The notes beneath the pieces are model-generated. The model was not told the origin of the DNA and did not search any database. It saw only the letters and a program-made list of their open reading frames with translations. Positions 18,999-29,223 of a stretch of DNA of 64,000 bases are shown here, in pieces; the stretch's first letter is position 1; every line of letters begins with the position of its first letter. The position numbers and the translations under genes were made by a program. Source of the stretch: Campylobacter sp. MIT 12-8780 (GTDB lineage Bacteria > Campylobacterota > Campylobacteria > Campylobacterales > Campylobacteraceae); the NCBI RefSeq assembly GCF_006864535.1, contig NZ_QHLL01000001.1, positions 237,810-301,809 on the forward strand. The letters run 5' to 3'.

Positions 18999-20086
18999 TT
19001 AGCAATGCCTCCTATATAATAAGTTCCTTCTGGCATAAAAGGCATAAAAAGTGTATGAAAGTCTTCATAAGTTTTGTTTGGATCTATATCCTTAAAAAGC
19101 TGTGGATAAAGCATTTTAGCGATAAACTCAACTGAGGCTATATCAGCCATAGTCGTTGAGGCTCTATGATAAGCTGCAAACAATCTTTCATTTTTTACCG
19201 CCTTTAAATCCGCCCAGCCAATGCGCTCTTTAAAATGAAACAAACGTCTTAAAGCCTCACTTTCTTCTATATAAACGCCCATTGCCATAGCCTCTTTGTT
19301 GGTGTGAAGCTCTCTTTCTCTTCCGGTGATGATGATTACATCAGGATTTGAAGCGATGATTTGCTCGTTATTAATCACTGCCCATTTTTGCACTAAATTA
19401 CGAGCTATATTATCCCCTCCAGCTAAGTTTATCAAAGCACCCCACATATCATTTCCATAAGTAAAGCTAAGCTCACTTGCTCCTTTATTGCCAAATTCTA
19501 TATAAATTTTAGGCTTTTTAAGTCCAGCTTTAGCAATGCGACTTTGCACCTCATCAAGCCTTGTTTTATAAAAGGCATTGATCTGCTTTGCTCTTTGTTT
19601 TTGATCTAAAATCAAGCCTAAAATTTCAGTGCTTTTAGCGTGCTGATCGTAACTTTCTTTATTATAAGAAAGCACGATTACAGGGATATTTTGCTTTTCA
19701 AGTAAGGGTAAATGCTCCTTGATAAGCTCATATTGCCAATCAGCTATGACAAAAAGATCAGGCTTTAAGGCTAGAAGCTTTTCTATGCTAAAAGTACCAA
19801 ATTGAGGATCGCCCACATCTGCAAGCTTTTCAAGGCGAGGGATAATGCTTTTATAAGCCTCATAATTTTCGCTCATATACACCGCCCAAGCATCTTTTAC
19901 AAAGCCAACAACTCTATCAAAAGCTTCTTTTTTACCAACAGCTAAAAAATCAGTATAATAAAAGCCTAAAACCATGCGTTTAGCAGGCAAGTTAACACGC
20001 ACCTGCCTGTCTAAAATATCCTCAATCACAAGCTCTTTAGCCTGCAAAGAAAACGCCAAAACTAAAAAGCAAAGAAAAAACTTCAT
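18995..20086 (-). CDS. Periplasmic metal-chelate binding protein (paralogue 1)
   Basis: A 363-residue FepB/BtuF-like (class III) solute-binding protein with a signal peptide (about 1-16). Recognisable parts are the N-terminal strand DRQVRVNLPAKRMVLG, the LLALKPDLFVIADW segment and the C-terminal NPDVIIITGRE. It delivers a metal chelate to the FecCD permease whose gene it overlaps by 4 nt. It is clearly paralogous to the next binding protein upstream (shared GFYYTDFLAVG, TYGNDMWG/TYGKDMWG, SRTLADAS/STTMADIA patterns), so one permease may be served by two receptors. Confidence 0.88.
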   Translation of the reverse strand: MKFFLCFLVLAFSLQAKELVIEDILDRQVRVNLPAKRMVLGFYYTDFLAVGKKEAFDRVVGFVKDAWAVYMSENYEAYKSIIPRLEKLADVGDPQFGTFSIEKLLALKPDLFVIADWQYELIKEHLPLLEKQNIPVIVLSYNKESYDQHAKSTEILGLILDQKQRAKQINAFYKTRLDEVQSRIAKAGLKKPKIYIEFGNKGASELSFTYGNDMWGALINLAGGDNIARNLVQKWAVINNEQIIASNPDVIIITGRERELHTNKEAMAMGVYIEESEALRRLFHFKERIGWADLKAVKNERLFAAYHRASTTMADIASVEFIAKMLYPQLFKDIDPNKTYEDFHTLFMPFMPEGTYYIGGIAK

Positions 20087-20088
20087 TC

Positions 20089-21195
20089 TTACTCACTTGC
20101 TTTAAGTATGAAAGTTCCTTCAGGTACTATAGGTAAGTATTTTTTATGAAAATCAACATAGGTTTTAAGTGGATCTATGTCTTTAAAAAGCTCTGGATAC
20201 ATAACCTTTGCAAGATATTGTATCATGCTTGCATCAGCTAAGGTTCTGCTTGCTCCCATGTAAAGTCCATATAAACGGTCATCTTTTATAGCTGGTAAAG
20301 CACTCCAGCCTGGACGTTTTTTATACGCATCAAGTCTTTTTAGGGCTTCTTTTTCATCAATATGAATTCCCATAACCATAGCTTCTTTATTTTTCTTAAG
20401 CTCTGTTTCGCGTCCTGCGATCATGATGACATCTGGCTTTGCAACTAAAATTTGTTCTGGATTGATAGGCGACCACTGAGCTACAAAAGGTGCAGCTATG
20501 TTTTCTCCACCAGCTAAGTCAATGAGTGAGCCCCACATATCCTTACCATAAGTAATGCCAGCCTCACTTGGTCCTTTGTTACCAAACTCAATATAAATCT
20601 TTTGTTTTTTTGGCTTTGCTTTAGCTATACGATCACTTACATCTTTAGCTATGCCTTCATACCATTTTACAAGCTCTTCAGCTCTTTTTTCCTCGCCTGT
20701 AATTTGTCCTAATATCCTTGTGCTTTGCGCGTGAAGCTCGACTTTTTCGCGGTTATAATCAAGCACAACGATAGGAATACCAGCTTCAATAACAGGCTCT
20801 AGATCAAATTCCAAAATCTGCCATTGCCACGCACCCAAAATAAGCAAGTCTGGCTTTAAAGAAAGCACCTTTTCAACGCTAAAAGTGCCAACCTCAGCTT
20901 CACCAAAATCCTCAAGTTTAGTAAGTTTTGGCACAGCCTTGCTATACACTTCCCAGCTTGACGGCGTCCAATCCGTCCAAACAGCTTTTGAAAAACCAAC
21001 AACATTATCAAGCGCCTTAACCCCACCAACTGCTAAAAAGTCAGTATAATAAAAGCCTAAAGCTATACGTTTTGCAGGTAAATTAACCTTCACCTCTCTA
21101 CCTAAAACATCTTTAATCACCACTTCTTTTGCATGCGCACCTAAGGCAAAGATGCCTAGAAACATAAAAAGAAACGCTAAGAAAGATTTTTTCAT
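20089..21195 (-). CDS. Periplasmic metal-chelate binding protein (paralogue 2)
   Basis: A 368-residue class III solute-binding protein with a signal peptide ending near AHA (about residue 22). It shares its architecture and many motifs with the binding protein that follows 2 nt downstream, so the pair arose by tandem duplication. It is the first gene of the five-gene set (binding protein, binding protein, permease, ATPase, pseudoazurin). The divergent spacer to macA holds a Fur-box-like sequence about 60 nt upstream, consistent with iron control. The ligand is unknown. Confidence 0.88.
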   Translation of the reverse strand: MKKSFLAFLFMFLGIFALGAHAKEVVIKDVLGREVKVNLPAKRIALGFYYTDFLAVGGVKALDNVVGFSKAVWTDWTPSSWEVYSKAVPKLTKLEDFGEAEVGTFSVEKVLSLKPDLLILGAWQWQILEFDLEPVIEAGIPIVVLDYNREKVELHAQSTRILGQITGEEKRAEELVKWYEGIAKDVSDRIAKAKPKKQKIYIEFGNKGPSEAGITYGKDMWGSLIDLAGGENIAAPFVAQWSPINPEQILVAKPDVIMIAGRETELKKNKEAMVMGIHIDEKEALKRLDAYKKRPGWSALPAIKDDRLYGLYMGASRTLADASMIQYLAKVMYPELFKDIDPLKTYVDFHKKYLPIVPEGTFILKASE

Positions 21196-21256
21196 TGTTG
21201 CTCCTTGTAAGAAAATTAAAATGTTGATTATAGTAAATTTTTCTTTAATGCAAGCT

Positions 21257-21273
21257 GAATAAGAATTATTATC
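21257..21273 (-). promoter_or_regulatory. Putative Fur box upstream of the metal-chelate operon
   Basis: On the minus strand GATAATAATTCTTATTC resembles a Fur 6-1-6 site (GATAAT-A-ATTCTT), about 62 nt before the first binding-protein gene. A further TGATAAT lies nearby at about 21289. The match is moderate. Confidence 0.45.
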
Positions 21274-21475
21274 AAAATATATAATTTTTGATAATCAAAA
21301 AATTAAGAAAAAAAAGAAGTAAAAATATCCTTAAAAAATACACCTTGTTAGTTTGAGATAAAGAAGTATTTTGATTTAAAGTGATATTAGGATTTGAAAC
21401 TTGTATTTAATTCACCCTTAATTCACTTTTTAAGATTAAAATTATATTTTTGAATTTTGATAAAAGGTTTTTGAT

Positions 21476-22678
21476 TTGAATTTTTTGTTGCAATTAAAGT
21501 CAAGATTATTTACCCATAAAATGCTTATTTTAGCAAGCGTTACGTTGATATTTATCGTTTTTATTGTGTATTATTTCTTTTTCTATAACACAAACACAAA
21601 CTCTTATATCACCCAAGCTGTGAGCAGAACCAACATAGAACAAAGTATAGAAGCAGTAGGCGAGGTATATGCTAAAGAACAAGTTGATGTGGGCGCTCAA
21701 GTAAGCGGGCAGATTATCAAACTTTATGTAGATATTGGCGATAGGGTTAAAGAAGGGGATTTGATCGCTCAGATTGATAAGGATAAACAGCAAAATGAGC
21801 TTGATATCACCAAAGCCCAGCTTGAAAGTGCTAAAGCAAATTTAGAAAGTAAAAAAGTCGCCCTTGAAATTGCTGATAATCAATACAAAAGAGAACAAAA
21901 GCTTTATGAAAGTAAAGCAACCTCGCTTGAAAGCCTAGAAAGCCTAAAAAATAATTTTTATACTTTAAAAGCAAATGTTGCAGAGCTTGAGGCTCAAGTT
22001 GTCCAGCTTGAAATCAGCCTTAAAAACGCCCAAAAAGATTTAGGCTACACCACCATAACAGCCCCAATAAGTGGCATTATCATCAATGTCGCTGTTGATG
22101 AAGGACAAACGGTAAATGCTAATCAAAACACCCCAACCATAGTAAAAATCGCAAATTTAGATGAAATGGAAGTGCGTATGGAAATCGCTGAAGCTGATGT
22201 AAGCAAGATCAAAGTCGGCACAGCTGTAAAATTTGCCACCCTAAACGATCCAGATACCAAATACGACGCAAAGATAGCCAGCATAGATCCAGCAAATACC
22301 ACGCAAAGTGATGCTACAAGTGGGGCAAGCTCAAGTTCTAGCTCAACAAGCTCAAGTTCAGCAATTTATTATTATGCTCGTTTTTTTGTGAAAAATAAAG
22401 ATAATTTTTTACGCATAGGTATGAGCTTAGAAAATGAAATCATCGTCGCAAGTGCTTCAAATGTCGTTGCTATACCAACTTATGCTATACAAAGCGATCA
22501 AAAGGGGTATTATGCCTTAGTGCTTGAAAATAAAAATCCTACAAAACATTATATAAAACTTGGCATTAAAGATAGTTTAAATACCCAAATCACAGAAGGT
22601 TTAAGCGAAAATGATATCTTAATCGTAGGGGATTTAAATGCTAAAAGTAGCTCAAGCATAAGAATGGGTCCTCGCTAA
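21476..22678 (+). CDS. macA: MacA-like periplasmic adaptor of an efflux pump
   Basis: A 400-residue HlyD-family membrane-fusion protein. It has one N-terminal membrane helix (about 15-37), a biotinyl-lipoyl-like half ([11 protein letters not shown]...[14 protein letters not shown]), a long alpha-hairpin coiled coil (about 100-185), the second lipoyl half ([19 protein letters not shown]) and a beta-barrel with a Ser-rich insert (about 276-292). It bridges MacB and the outer-membrane channel to expel macrolides, peptides or lipids. The start is TTG with AAAGG upstream. macB starts 1 nt after its stop. Confidence 0.92.
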   Translation: MNFLLQLKSRLFTHKMLILASVTLIFIVFIVYYFFFYNTNTNSYITQAVSRTNIEQSIEAVGEVYAKEQVDVGAQVSGQIIKLYVDIGDRVKEGDLIAQIDKDKQQNELDITKAQLESAKANLESKKVALEIADNQYKREQKLYESKATSLESLESLKNNFYTLKANVAELEAQVVQLEISLKNAQKDLGYTTITAPISGIIINVAVDEGQTVNANQNTPTIVKIANLDEMEVRMEIAEADVSKIKVGTAVKFATLNDPDTKYDAKIASIDPANTTQSDATSGASSSSSSTSSSSAIYYYARFFVKNKDNFLRIGMSLENEIIVASASNVVAIPTYAIQSDQKGYYALVLENKNPTKHYIKLGIKDSLNTQITEGLSENDILIVGDLNAKSSSSIRMGPR

Positions 22679-22679
22679 G

Positions 22680-24641
22680 ATGATCAGTCTTGAAAATATC
22701 TATAAGCAAATCGGACAAACATCGATTTTACAAGGCATAAATCTACACATTGAAAAAGGCGAATTTGTCGCTATTATAGGACAAAGTGGAAGTGGTAAAA
22801 CTTCGCTTTTAAATATCATCGGCACGCTTGATGAACCAAGTTCTGGTTTTTATCGTTTTCAAGATTATGAAGTAACGATGATGAGTAAAGATGAAAAAGC
22901 AAGATTAAGACGCGAAAAAATAGGCTTTATCTTTCAACGTTACAACCTTTTAAGTCTGCTTAGCGCCAAAGAAAATGTTGCTTTACCGGCTGTATATGCA
23001 GGCAAAAGCACAGAATCAAGAAATACAAGAGCAAAAGAGCTTTTAAAAGAACTTGAGCTTGATCACAAACTTGATTCTAAGCCAAATGAACTAAGCGGCG
23101 GACAGCAACAAAGAGTAAGCATAGCAAGAGCGTTGATGAATGGAGGAGAACTTATCTTAGCTGATGAACCAACCGGGGCGCTAGATAGCAAAAGTGGCGT
23201 GATGGTGCTTGAAATTTTAAAAGAGCTTAATGCCAAAGGACACACCATAATCCTTGTAACACACGATCCAAGTATAGCCGCACAAGCAAAAAGAATCATA
23301 GAAATCAAAGATGGACAAATCATCAAAGACAGCCAAAATAGCACTCAAATAGCTCAAAATAAAGATTTAAATTCATCAAAAACCATCTCAAAAGTAAGCA
23401 TAAAAGCAATGCCTAGTGAAAGAAAAACTTATAATTTGCTTAAAAATCAGCTTTTTGAATGCTTTAAAATCGCTTATTCATCAATCATCGCTCACAAACT
23501 CCGCTCACTTTTAACCATGCTTGGTATCATCATAGGTATAGCCTCAGTTGTTTGCGTTGTTGCGCTTGGGCTTGGCTCTCAAGAGCAAGTTTTAGCCTCC
23601 ATTTCAAGACTTGGGACAAATACTATAGAAATCAGAGCTGGTAGGGGTTTTGGCGATATTCGATCGGGTAAAACAAGGCTCAATTTAAGCGATGTAAGCA
23701 CATTAAGAAGCCTTCCTTATCTTGAAGCTGTTGAGCCTCAAGATGATACAAGCGGAACTATAGTATATAAAAATATAATGCTTAATGCTAGGGCTGAGGG
23801 CGTGGGGATAAATGAATTTAGCATAAAAGGCTATGAGCTTGAGCTTGGGCGGATTTTAAATGAGCATGATATAGCCACAAGTGCGAATGTTGCTGTGATC
23901 GATCATAATGGACGCAATGCTTTGTTTAAGGATATGGCTGTAGATGAAATTCTAGGCAAGGTGTTTATCTTTGCTAATAAAGCTTTTAAGGTTATTGGGG
24001 TGTTGAAAAAGGACCCTAACCGAAGGGCTGAGGATACAACTATACGAATTTATATGCCTTTTTCAACGCTGATGAATAAGCTTACTGGAGATAAATTGCT
24101 TGATGAAATCGTGGCTAAAGTCAAAGATGATGCTTCCCCAAGCGTGGCTGAACAAGCTATCATCAGGGCTTTAGAGATTAAAAGAGGGCAAAAAGACTTT
24201 TTTACTATCAATTCAGATGCCATTCGTCAAAGCATAGAAGAAAACACAAGAACAATGACGATTTTAATCACTTCAATTGCTCTTATTGCTCTAATCGTTG
24301 GTGGCATAGGAGTGATGAATATCATGCTTGTTTCAGTAAGTGAGCGCACAAGAGAGATTGGTATAAGAATGGCAATAGGAGCTCGAAAAGAAGATATTTT
24401 GATGCAATTTTTAATCGAAGCGATTATGATATGCTGCTTAGGAGCTGTGCTTGGAATTTTACTTTCTTTTGCTGTGGTGCAAGCTTTTAATATACTAAGT
24501 CCTGATTTTAAGATGATTGTTTCAATTTCTTCAGTATTTTTAGGACTTTTAAGCTCGGTATTTATAGGCGTTGTTTTTGGCTTTTTCCCAGCTAAAAATG
24601 CAGCGAATTTAAATCCTATCAATGCCTTATCAAAGGAATAA
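22680..24641 (+). CDS. macB: MacB-like ABC transporter
   Basis: A 653-residue MacB-type half transporter. The N-terminal ATPase has Walker [10 protein letters not shown] (about 38-46), signature [15 protein letters not shown] (about 139) and Walker [12 protein letters not shown] linker follows (about 225-265), then a FtsX/MacB membrane part with one helix (about 275-300), a large periplasmic domain and three C-terminal helices (about 530-640). MacB acts as a mechanotransmitter that drives periplasmic substrate out through MacA and a TolC-like channel. It is the middle gene of a tight three-gene operon. Confidence 0.94.
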   Translation: MISLENIYKQIGQTSILQGINLHIEKGEFVAIIGQSGSGKTSLLNIIGTLDEPSSGFYRFQDYEVTMMSKDEKARLRREKIGFIFQRYNLLSLLSAKENVALPAVYAGKSTESRNTRAKELLKELELDHKLDSKPNELSGGQQQRVSIARALMNGGELILADEPTGALDSKSGVMVLEILKELNAKGHTIILVTHDPSIAAQAKRIIEIKDGQIIKDSQNSTQIAQNKDLNSSKTISKVSIKAMPSERKTYNLLKNQLFECFKIAYSSIIAHKLRSLLTMLGIIIGIASVVCVVALGLGSQEQVLASISRLGTNTIEIRAGRGFGDIRSGKTRLNLSDVSTLRSLPYLEAVEPQDDTSGTIVYKNIMLNARAEGVGINEFSIKGYELELGRILNEHDIATSANVAVIDHNGRNALFKDMAVDEILGKVFIFANKAFKVIGVLKKDPNRRAEDTTIRIYMPFSTLMNKLTGDKLLDEIVAKVKDDASPSVAEQAIIRALEIKRGQKDFFTINSDAIRQSIEENTRTMTILITSIALIALIVGGIGVMNIMLVSVSERTREIGIRMAIGARKEDILMQFLIEAIMICCLGAVLGILLSFAVVQAFNILSPDFKMIVSISSVFLGLLSSVFIGVVFGFFPAKNAANLNPINALSKE

Positions 24642-24642
24642 A

Positions 24643-25992
24643 ATGAAAATTTTATATGCTTTTATCATAAGCTTTTTTTTCTTAGCCTGCTCTCACACAA
24701 AAGAGTTAAATCTCAAGCAACACGAGCTTAGCCAAAGCGAGCAAAGAACACTAAAAATCAATGAAAATTGGTGGCAAGAGTATGAAAATCAAAAGCTCAA
24801 TGCTCTTATGCAAGCTATGCTTGAAAACAACAGCGAGCTTAATGTCGCAAGGATAAATCTACTCAGTGCTATTGCAAGATATGATTTGATTGACTTTGAT
24901 CTTTATCCTACTTTAAGTGGAAATTTAGGAGCAAGCGTAGCAAGGGATTTGAACTTAGGCACAAATTCACAAAATTTTTCAAATGCTTTAAATTTAAGTT
25001 ATGAGCTTGATATTTATGGCAAAATTTATGATGAGCGAAAGTCAAGCGAGTTTAGCGTAAAAGCAAGCGAGTTTGATCTTGAAAGTTTAAAATTAAGCCT
25101 TATTAACTCAAGTATCGATAATATCTTTGATTTGGCATATTTTAACGATGTAGAAAGCCTTTTAAGCGAGCATTTAAGCAACCTAGAGCAGATGAAAGAA
25201 ATTTATACTTTAAAATATGAGCTTGGTAAGATAGAAGAGCTTGATTTGCTCAATATAGAGCAAAGTTTGCTTAATGCCAGACAAAATTTACTCAGCAACG
25301 CACAAAATAAAGAACTTACGATCAAAAACCTTAAAGACTTACTTGGATCAAAACAAAATTTTATGCTTATAAGTTCTTTTGATACGCTTAAATTGGCTGA
25401 TTTTAAGGACTTGAGTTTAAATTTTGATCTTCCTTTGGCTCTTTTTGCACACAGACCAGATATAAAATCAAAAGCAAGCTCACTTCAAGGGGCTTTTCTA
25501 GACATAAGTGTGGCTGAAAAATCAATGTTTCCAAGCATAAGTCTAGGCTCAAGTTTAAGTGGGGGCAATGAAAACTTAAACCAAAGTTTTAAGTTGCTTA
25601 CCTTGGGTGGAAATTTACAGATCAGCTTACCTTTTTTAGATTATCCACGAGTAAAGCAAAATATCAAAATTTCACGCCTTGCGTATGAAGCTTTAAGACT
25701 TGAATACGAACAAAGCTTGCAAACGGCGATTAATGAGTTTTATTTATGTTATAAAGACTATGAATTTTACAACAAACTCTTAGCAAACATCAAACTCATC
25801 AATGAAAAACAAGAAAAAATCACCCTTGCTTACGCTCAAAAATACGATCTTGGCAAAAGCGAACTCAAAGACTATCTTGACGCTAAAAACAGCCTCATCA
25901 GCTCAGCTCAAGAGCTTTTAAGATCAAGGCTAAATGTCTTAAAAACAACAAATTTATATTACAAAATCACCACCGCAAAACTGGAAAATTAA
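24643..25992 (+). CDS. TolC/NodT-type outer-membrane efflux lipoprotein
   Basis: A 449-residue outer-membrane efflux protein. The lipoprotein signal peptide has the lipobox FLAC (cysteine about residue 15). Two outer-membrane-factor repeats follow, with the typical N-terminal WWQEYENQKLNALMQAML and mid-protein HRPDIKSKASSLQGAFLDI segments and long coiled helices. I chose the ATG at 24643, just after the macB stop with AAGGA upstream; an earlier in-frame ATG lies within macB. It supplies the channel for the MacAB pump. The operon ends here. Confidence 0.92.
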   Translation: MKILYAFIISFFFLACSHTKELNLKQHELSQSEQRTLKINENWWQEYENQKLNALMQAMLENNSELNVARINLLSAIARYDLIDFDLYPTLSGNLGASVARDLNLGTNSQNFSNALNLSYELDIYGKIYDERKSSEFSVKASEFDLESLKLSLINSSIDNIFDLAYFNDVESLLSEHLSNLEQMKEIYTLKYELGKIEELDLLNIEQSLLNARQNLLSNAQNKELTIKNLKDLLGSKQNFMLISSFDTLKLADFKDLSLNFDLPLALFAHRPDIKSKASSLQGAFLDISVAEKSMFPSISLGSSLSGGNENLNQSFKLLTLGGNLQISLPFLDYPRVKQNIKISRLAYEALRLEYEQSLQTAINEFYLCYKDYEFYNKLLANIKLINEKQEKITLAYAQKYDLGKSELKDYLDAKNSLISSAQELLRSRLNVLKTTNLYYKITTAKLEN

Positions 25993-26055
25993 TTTTTTTA
26001 TCTTATAAGACCTGTGTAAATAATAAAAATTTGAAAAATTTATTCTAAAAAGTAG

Positions 26056-26061
26056 TATAAT
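26056..26061 (+). promoter_or_regulatory. Putative -10 element of the AEC transporter gene
   Basis: TATAAT 27 nt upstream of the GTG start, preceded by AGTAG and an AT-rich stretch. An AAAAGGAT ribosome binding site follows. Confidence 0.55.
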
Positions 26062-26088
26062 CCTTTCTGTTTTTTAAAAGGATAAATT

Positions 26089-27018
26089 GTGCTAATTTTT
26101 AATCCATTATTTACTATACTTGCGCTACTTATGGGTGGCTATGTTGCTAAACGTTTGGGTGTGCTTAAAGCAAAGCAATCTCGGGCTTTTTTGGATTTTA
26201 CTATTACTTTTGCTTTGCCTTGTTTAATATTTGATAGATCTTATCATTTGAATTTTGATCTTTCTTTGATCTTTTATATAGGTTTGGGACTTTTTTCTTG
26301 TATCTTGGCTGGTTTATTGTGTGTTTTGCTAGGCTTTTGGTTTAAATTTTCAAAAGTAACCTTGGTGAGTATGTTTTTGCTTGCTTCTTTTGGAAATACT
26401 TTATTTATAGGAATTCCTATCATTTCAACCTTTTATAAAGAAGAACAATTTATAGGCGAGATTATACTTTATGATGCCTTGGCTACTGCCCTACCTATGG
26501 CACTTTTTGCACCTTTTATCATTGCGCTAGCAAGTGATGAAAAAGTGAGTTTTACACAAAATTTAAAAAAAGTCTTTCTTTTTCCACCTTTTATCGCTTT
26601 AGCACTTGGCTTTTGCCTCAAAATTATGCCTTTGCCAAGTTTTATTTTTGAGCCTATTAGGATTTTTGGCAATGCTGCTACGCCTGTAGCTTTATTTGCC
26701 ATAGGTTTGGGGCTGGGTTTTAACTCGATTAAATCAAGTATCAAAAGCACACTTTTAGTGTTGAGCGCGAAAATGCTTTTTGCTCCATTGATTTTTATAT
26801 GCTTAGCTCTTGTGTTTGATTTGGAATTTAAGCCTTCTTTAATCGTTGCGATCTTTGAATCAGCTATGCCGACGATGACTTTAGCTGGTATTTTGATCAT
26901 TAAAGCCAAGCTTGATAGTAATCTAGCTATTAGCACGCTTGCTTTTGGTGTGATTTTTGCTTTTCTTTCTATGCCATTTTTACTTTTTATTTTTGCATAT
27001 TTGGGTGTAAAAATATAG
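26089..27018 (+). CDS. AEC-family transporter (auxin efflux carrier type)
   Basis: A 309-residue membrane protein with about ten hydrophobic helices and two inverted halves. The N-terminal LLMGGYVAKRLGVL segment and the GNTLFIGIPI (about 103-112) and AMPTMTLAGILI (about 262-273) broken-helix motifs are typical of AEC/BASS-fold carriers. Bacterial members export or exchange organic acids such as malate or malonate; the substrate is unknown here. The start is GTG with AAAAGGA. It is convergent with the GT8 gene, 1 bp apart. Confidence 0.85.
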   Translation: MLIFNPLFTILALLMGGYVAKRLGVLKAKQSRAFLDFTITFALPCLIFDRSYHLNFDLSLIFYIGLGLFSCILAGLLCVLLGFWFKFSKVTLVSMFLLASFGNTLFIGIPIISTFYKEEQFIGEIILYDALATALPMALFAPFIIALASDEKVSFTQNLKKVFLFPPFIALALGFCLKIMPLPSFIFEPIRIFGNAATPVALFAIGLGLGFNSIKSSIKSTLLVLSAKMLFAPLIFICLALVFDLEFKPSLIVAIFESAMPTMTLAGILIIKAKLDSNLAISTLAFGVIFAFLSMPFLLFIFAYLGVKI

Positions 27019-27019
27019 T

Positions 27020-28157
27020 TCAAAAACTAAATTGAAAGATTTTTATGAGCCTTTGTCCTATTTTATAAGACTTTGTTTGCGTTTCTTTTAAGCCTTGTTC
27101 AAAATCCTCATATTCACTTAGTTTAGGCAGCTTTGCATTTGCATTTTGTTGAAGTTCTTGCTCGTAAATTTTTCGCTCTTTTTTATGTTGAAAAAGTATG
27201 TATAAAAGCACAAAAGACACAAAAGGCATTTGAAGCCAGCCAAAAAAGCTTCTGTGAAGCCTTATAACTGCGTAACCAAGCTTATAAGAAAGATGAAAAC
27301 GAAATCTTTCTTTACTTTGGGTATTCAAAGCGACAATACCGCCAGTATAAGCACTTCCACCAAGTTTAAGCCATTTCTCATAATACTGCCACCACAAAGG
27401 CCAAGTTTTTTTACATAAGGCATTATTCCAAAAGCGGTTTTTACTCCCATAGGCATGAATGATAGATGAGTTTCTGCTTGCTCTGTAAAAAATCTGCCCT
27501 GAATATTTGTTTTTATTTAGCATTTTAACCTTAAGTTTGTTTTTGTGTATAAGCATAGAAAAGGCAACTTGATCGTTAAAATCCTCTGCTTCATGATGTT
27601 TGGCGATGATTTTATAAAAATGTTCGTAAAGCTTTTTAGGATTTTTAAGCCTATCATTAAAGCTTAAAATAGGAGTGCGAAAGATAAAATACTCTTTTAA
27701 ATTTTCATCTTTAAAGGTATTTAATCCTCTATCTGCTGCAAGTGGCAATCTAAGCTTGAAAAGCTCACTAATATCTTTAAGTATTAAACAATCAAAGTCA
27801 AGATAGACTATGTTTTTACATTCATCAAGTAAATTTAAGGCTTCAAATCTAGCAAAAGCCATATGAGTCCAACGTTTGATAAAAAATTGTTTAAAGCTAA
27901 AAGAAAGTGTTGGGGTATAAAAACGAAGTTTTGCTAAAAAATCTTGTTGAGTAAATGATATAAACTTAACGCAAAGCCCCCCCCCCAGCAGCTAAATTTA
28001 GCATAATTTGCTTATCCTTAGGGCTTAAATCATCACAAAGTATATAAAAAATATCAATCTTTTTTGGCATAATTTCTAAAAGATTAATCATCATCGTTCC
28101 AAGCGTAAAAGCACTATTTGCAGTTGCAGCAAGCAAAATACCTCTTTTGAATTTCAT
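27020..28157 (-). CDS. GT8-family glycosyltransferase, phase-off at a G10 tract
   Basis: A glycosyltransferase of the GT8 fold, interrupted by a G10 tract. The first part (from 28157) starts GILLAATANSAFTLGTMMINL, as GT8 enzymes do, and runs to LAAGGGALR then stop. Removing one G joins it without a stop to LCVKFISFTQQDF and on into the long second part, which holds the DxD-type metal site YLDFDCLIL, the acceptor region and the C-terminal tail LPKLSEYEDFEQGL...YKIGQRLI shared with the island transferases. The full product would be about 379 residues. Such enzymes decorate LOS or capsule. As read it is off; G9 or G12 would be on. Confidence 0.88.
27977..27986 (-). repeat. G10 phase-variation tract in the GT8 gene (off)
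   Basis: Ten G on the coding strand. G9 or G12 restores one frame; G10 stops four codons beyond the tract. Confidence 0.92.
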
Positions 28158-28173
28158 CTTTTTTCCTCCTTTT

Positions 28174-28626
28174 TTATCTTTGTTTAATGAGCTGGTAAAT
28201 CAAAGCCTTATCATTAGCAAAATACACACGAAAACGCAAGGGGATAAATTTAAGATAAGTTGTGCTTTGAGCTTGCAAGAGTTGCGTTTTTGTGGTGTGG
28301 CTTACTCTTACTTCAGCCTTTGAAAAGCACTCAAAAAGTCTTTCTTTGTGATTATTTAAGAAACGAAGTTTTAGAGCTTTTGGCATCTCATCATCGATAA
28401 CACCTAATGCTGTTTTTTGCAAAAAACTCAAATCATCTTCACTATAGCCAAGCTCGCATGCAAAGTCTTCATCTACAGCCTCACTTTGAGTCATGGCTGA
28501 AGATATGCTTTGGCTTTGATGATACAAGATAAGATCTTTGTTGCTTAGCTCAGCCCAAAAGATAAACTCATCTTGGGCGCTAAGACTAAGCAAAGCAAAG
28601 ACTAATACGCAAATAATTCTTTCCAC
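28174..28626 (-). CDS. flgQ: Motility-associated protein FlgQ
   Basis: A 150-residue protein with a signal peptide (about 1-17, ending LSLSAQ). It lies directly after flgP and overlaps it by 25 nt, with a GTG start. Gene order flgQ-flgP-gyrA matches C. jejuni Cj1025c-Cj1026c-Cj1027c, where FlgP and FlgQ are needed for motility and form part of the outer disk structure around the flagellar motor. The assignment rests on order and size, as I see no catalytic motif. Confidence 0.78.
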   Translation of the reverse strand: MERIICVLVFALLSLSAQDEFIFWAELSNKDLILYHQSQSISSAMTQSEAVDEDFACELGYSEDDLSFLQKTALGVIDDEMPKALKLRFLNNHKERLFECFSKAEVRVSHTTKTQLLQAQSTTYLKFIPLRFRVYFANDKALIYQLIKQR

Positions 28627-29168
28627 TTATCAGCGTCTATTTTCAGTTCCATATTTACTCTGTAAAGCCCTTGATTAAAGCTTTCATCGATAATGCTTGC
28701 ATTTTTAATCAAGCCATTTACTTGAGCTGTGATGGTTGAACTTCCAAGCATAGCATCTTTTACGGTATCTTTGCCATTGATTTTCACACCATAAAGTTTG
28801 CTTGCAAGCTGACGATATGCATCAGTTACAGCTGCTCTTTTAGCCAGCGCAAGAGCTTGTGCTGATGAAACAGTATTTAAAGGAGCTATACCCTCACCTA
28901 CCGAGCTAAAGCTAAGTTCATTTTCTGAGTTATCCAAAGCCAGCATTTTTTCTTGCTGAATAATAGATCTGACATCATCTTTATCAACTTTTTGCACGAT
29001 AATATCTTTTGAGCTCGTGCTTGTTGTTTGATTTGTCGCAGGGCTTGATCCTATAGGATTTGCCAAATTTGCTGGAGCAAGTGGATTGCTACTATTGGTG
29101 GATCTAGGAGCCACAACACAAGCCGTGATCATTAAAGCTACAAAGAGCGTTAAAGCGGTATTCTTCAT
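28602..29168 (-). CDS. flgP: Outer-membrane lipoprotein FlgP (flagellar basal disk)
   Basis: A 188-residue lipoprotein with a lipobox ending in ITAC (cysteine at residue 17), a Ser/Asn/Thr-rich linker (about 20-55) and an LPP20-like domain (AQALALAKRAAVTDAYRQLA, about 104-123). In C. jejuni FlgP forms concentric basal-disk rings under the outer membrane that help anchor the stator ring. It is preceded by an excellent sigma-54 promoter in the short gap after gyrA, so it is expressed with the rod/hook class rather than with gyrA. flgQ overlaps its end. Confidence 0.85.
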   Translation of the reverse strand: MKNTALTLFVALMITACVVAPRSTNSSNPLAPANLANPIGSSPATNQTTSTSSKDIIVQKVDKDDVRSIIQQEKMLALDNSENELSFSSVGEGIAPLNTVSSAQALALAKRAAVTDAYRQLASKLYGVKINGKDTVKDAMLGSSTITAQVNGLIKNASIIDESFNQGLYRVNMELKIDADKWKELFAY

Positions 29169-29203
29169 TTTTCAACCTTCAAAATATTTTTGCACTAAAG
29201 CTA

Positions 29204-29221
29204 AAGCAAAAAGCGTTCCAA
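29204..29221 (-). promoter_or_regulatory. Sigma-54 (RpoN) promoter of flgPQ
   Basis: TTGGAACGCTTTTTGCTT on the minus strand. GG at 29219-29218 and GC at 29207-29206 are separated by exactly 10 nt, and both elements match the Campylobacter RpoN consensus (TTGGAAC, TTGCTT). It ends 35 nt before the flgP start and begins just after the gyrA stop. Confidence 0.88.
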
Positions 29222-29223
29222 TT

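Noticed and set aside
22300..22365. Ser-rich repeat-like stretch in macA as a possible phase-variable repeat
   Set aside because: It is a mixed AGC/TCA/TCT serine run in a flexible linker, not a perfect short tandem repeat, and a length change in multiples of three would not shift the frame.
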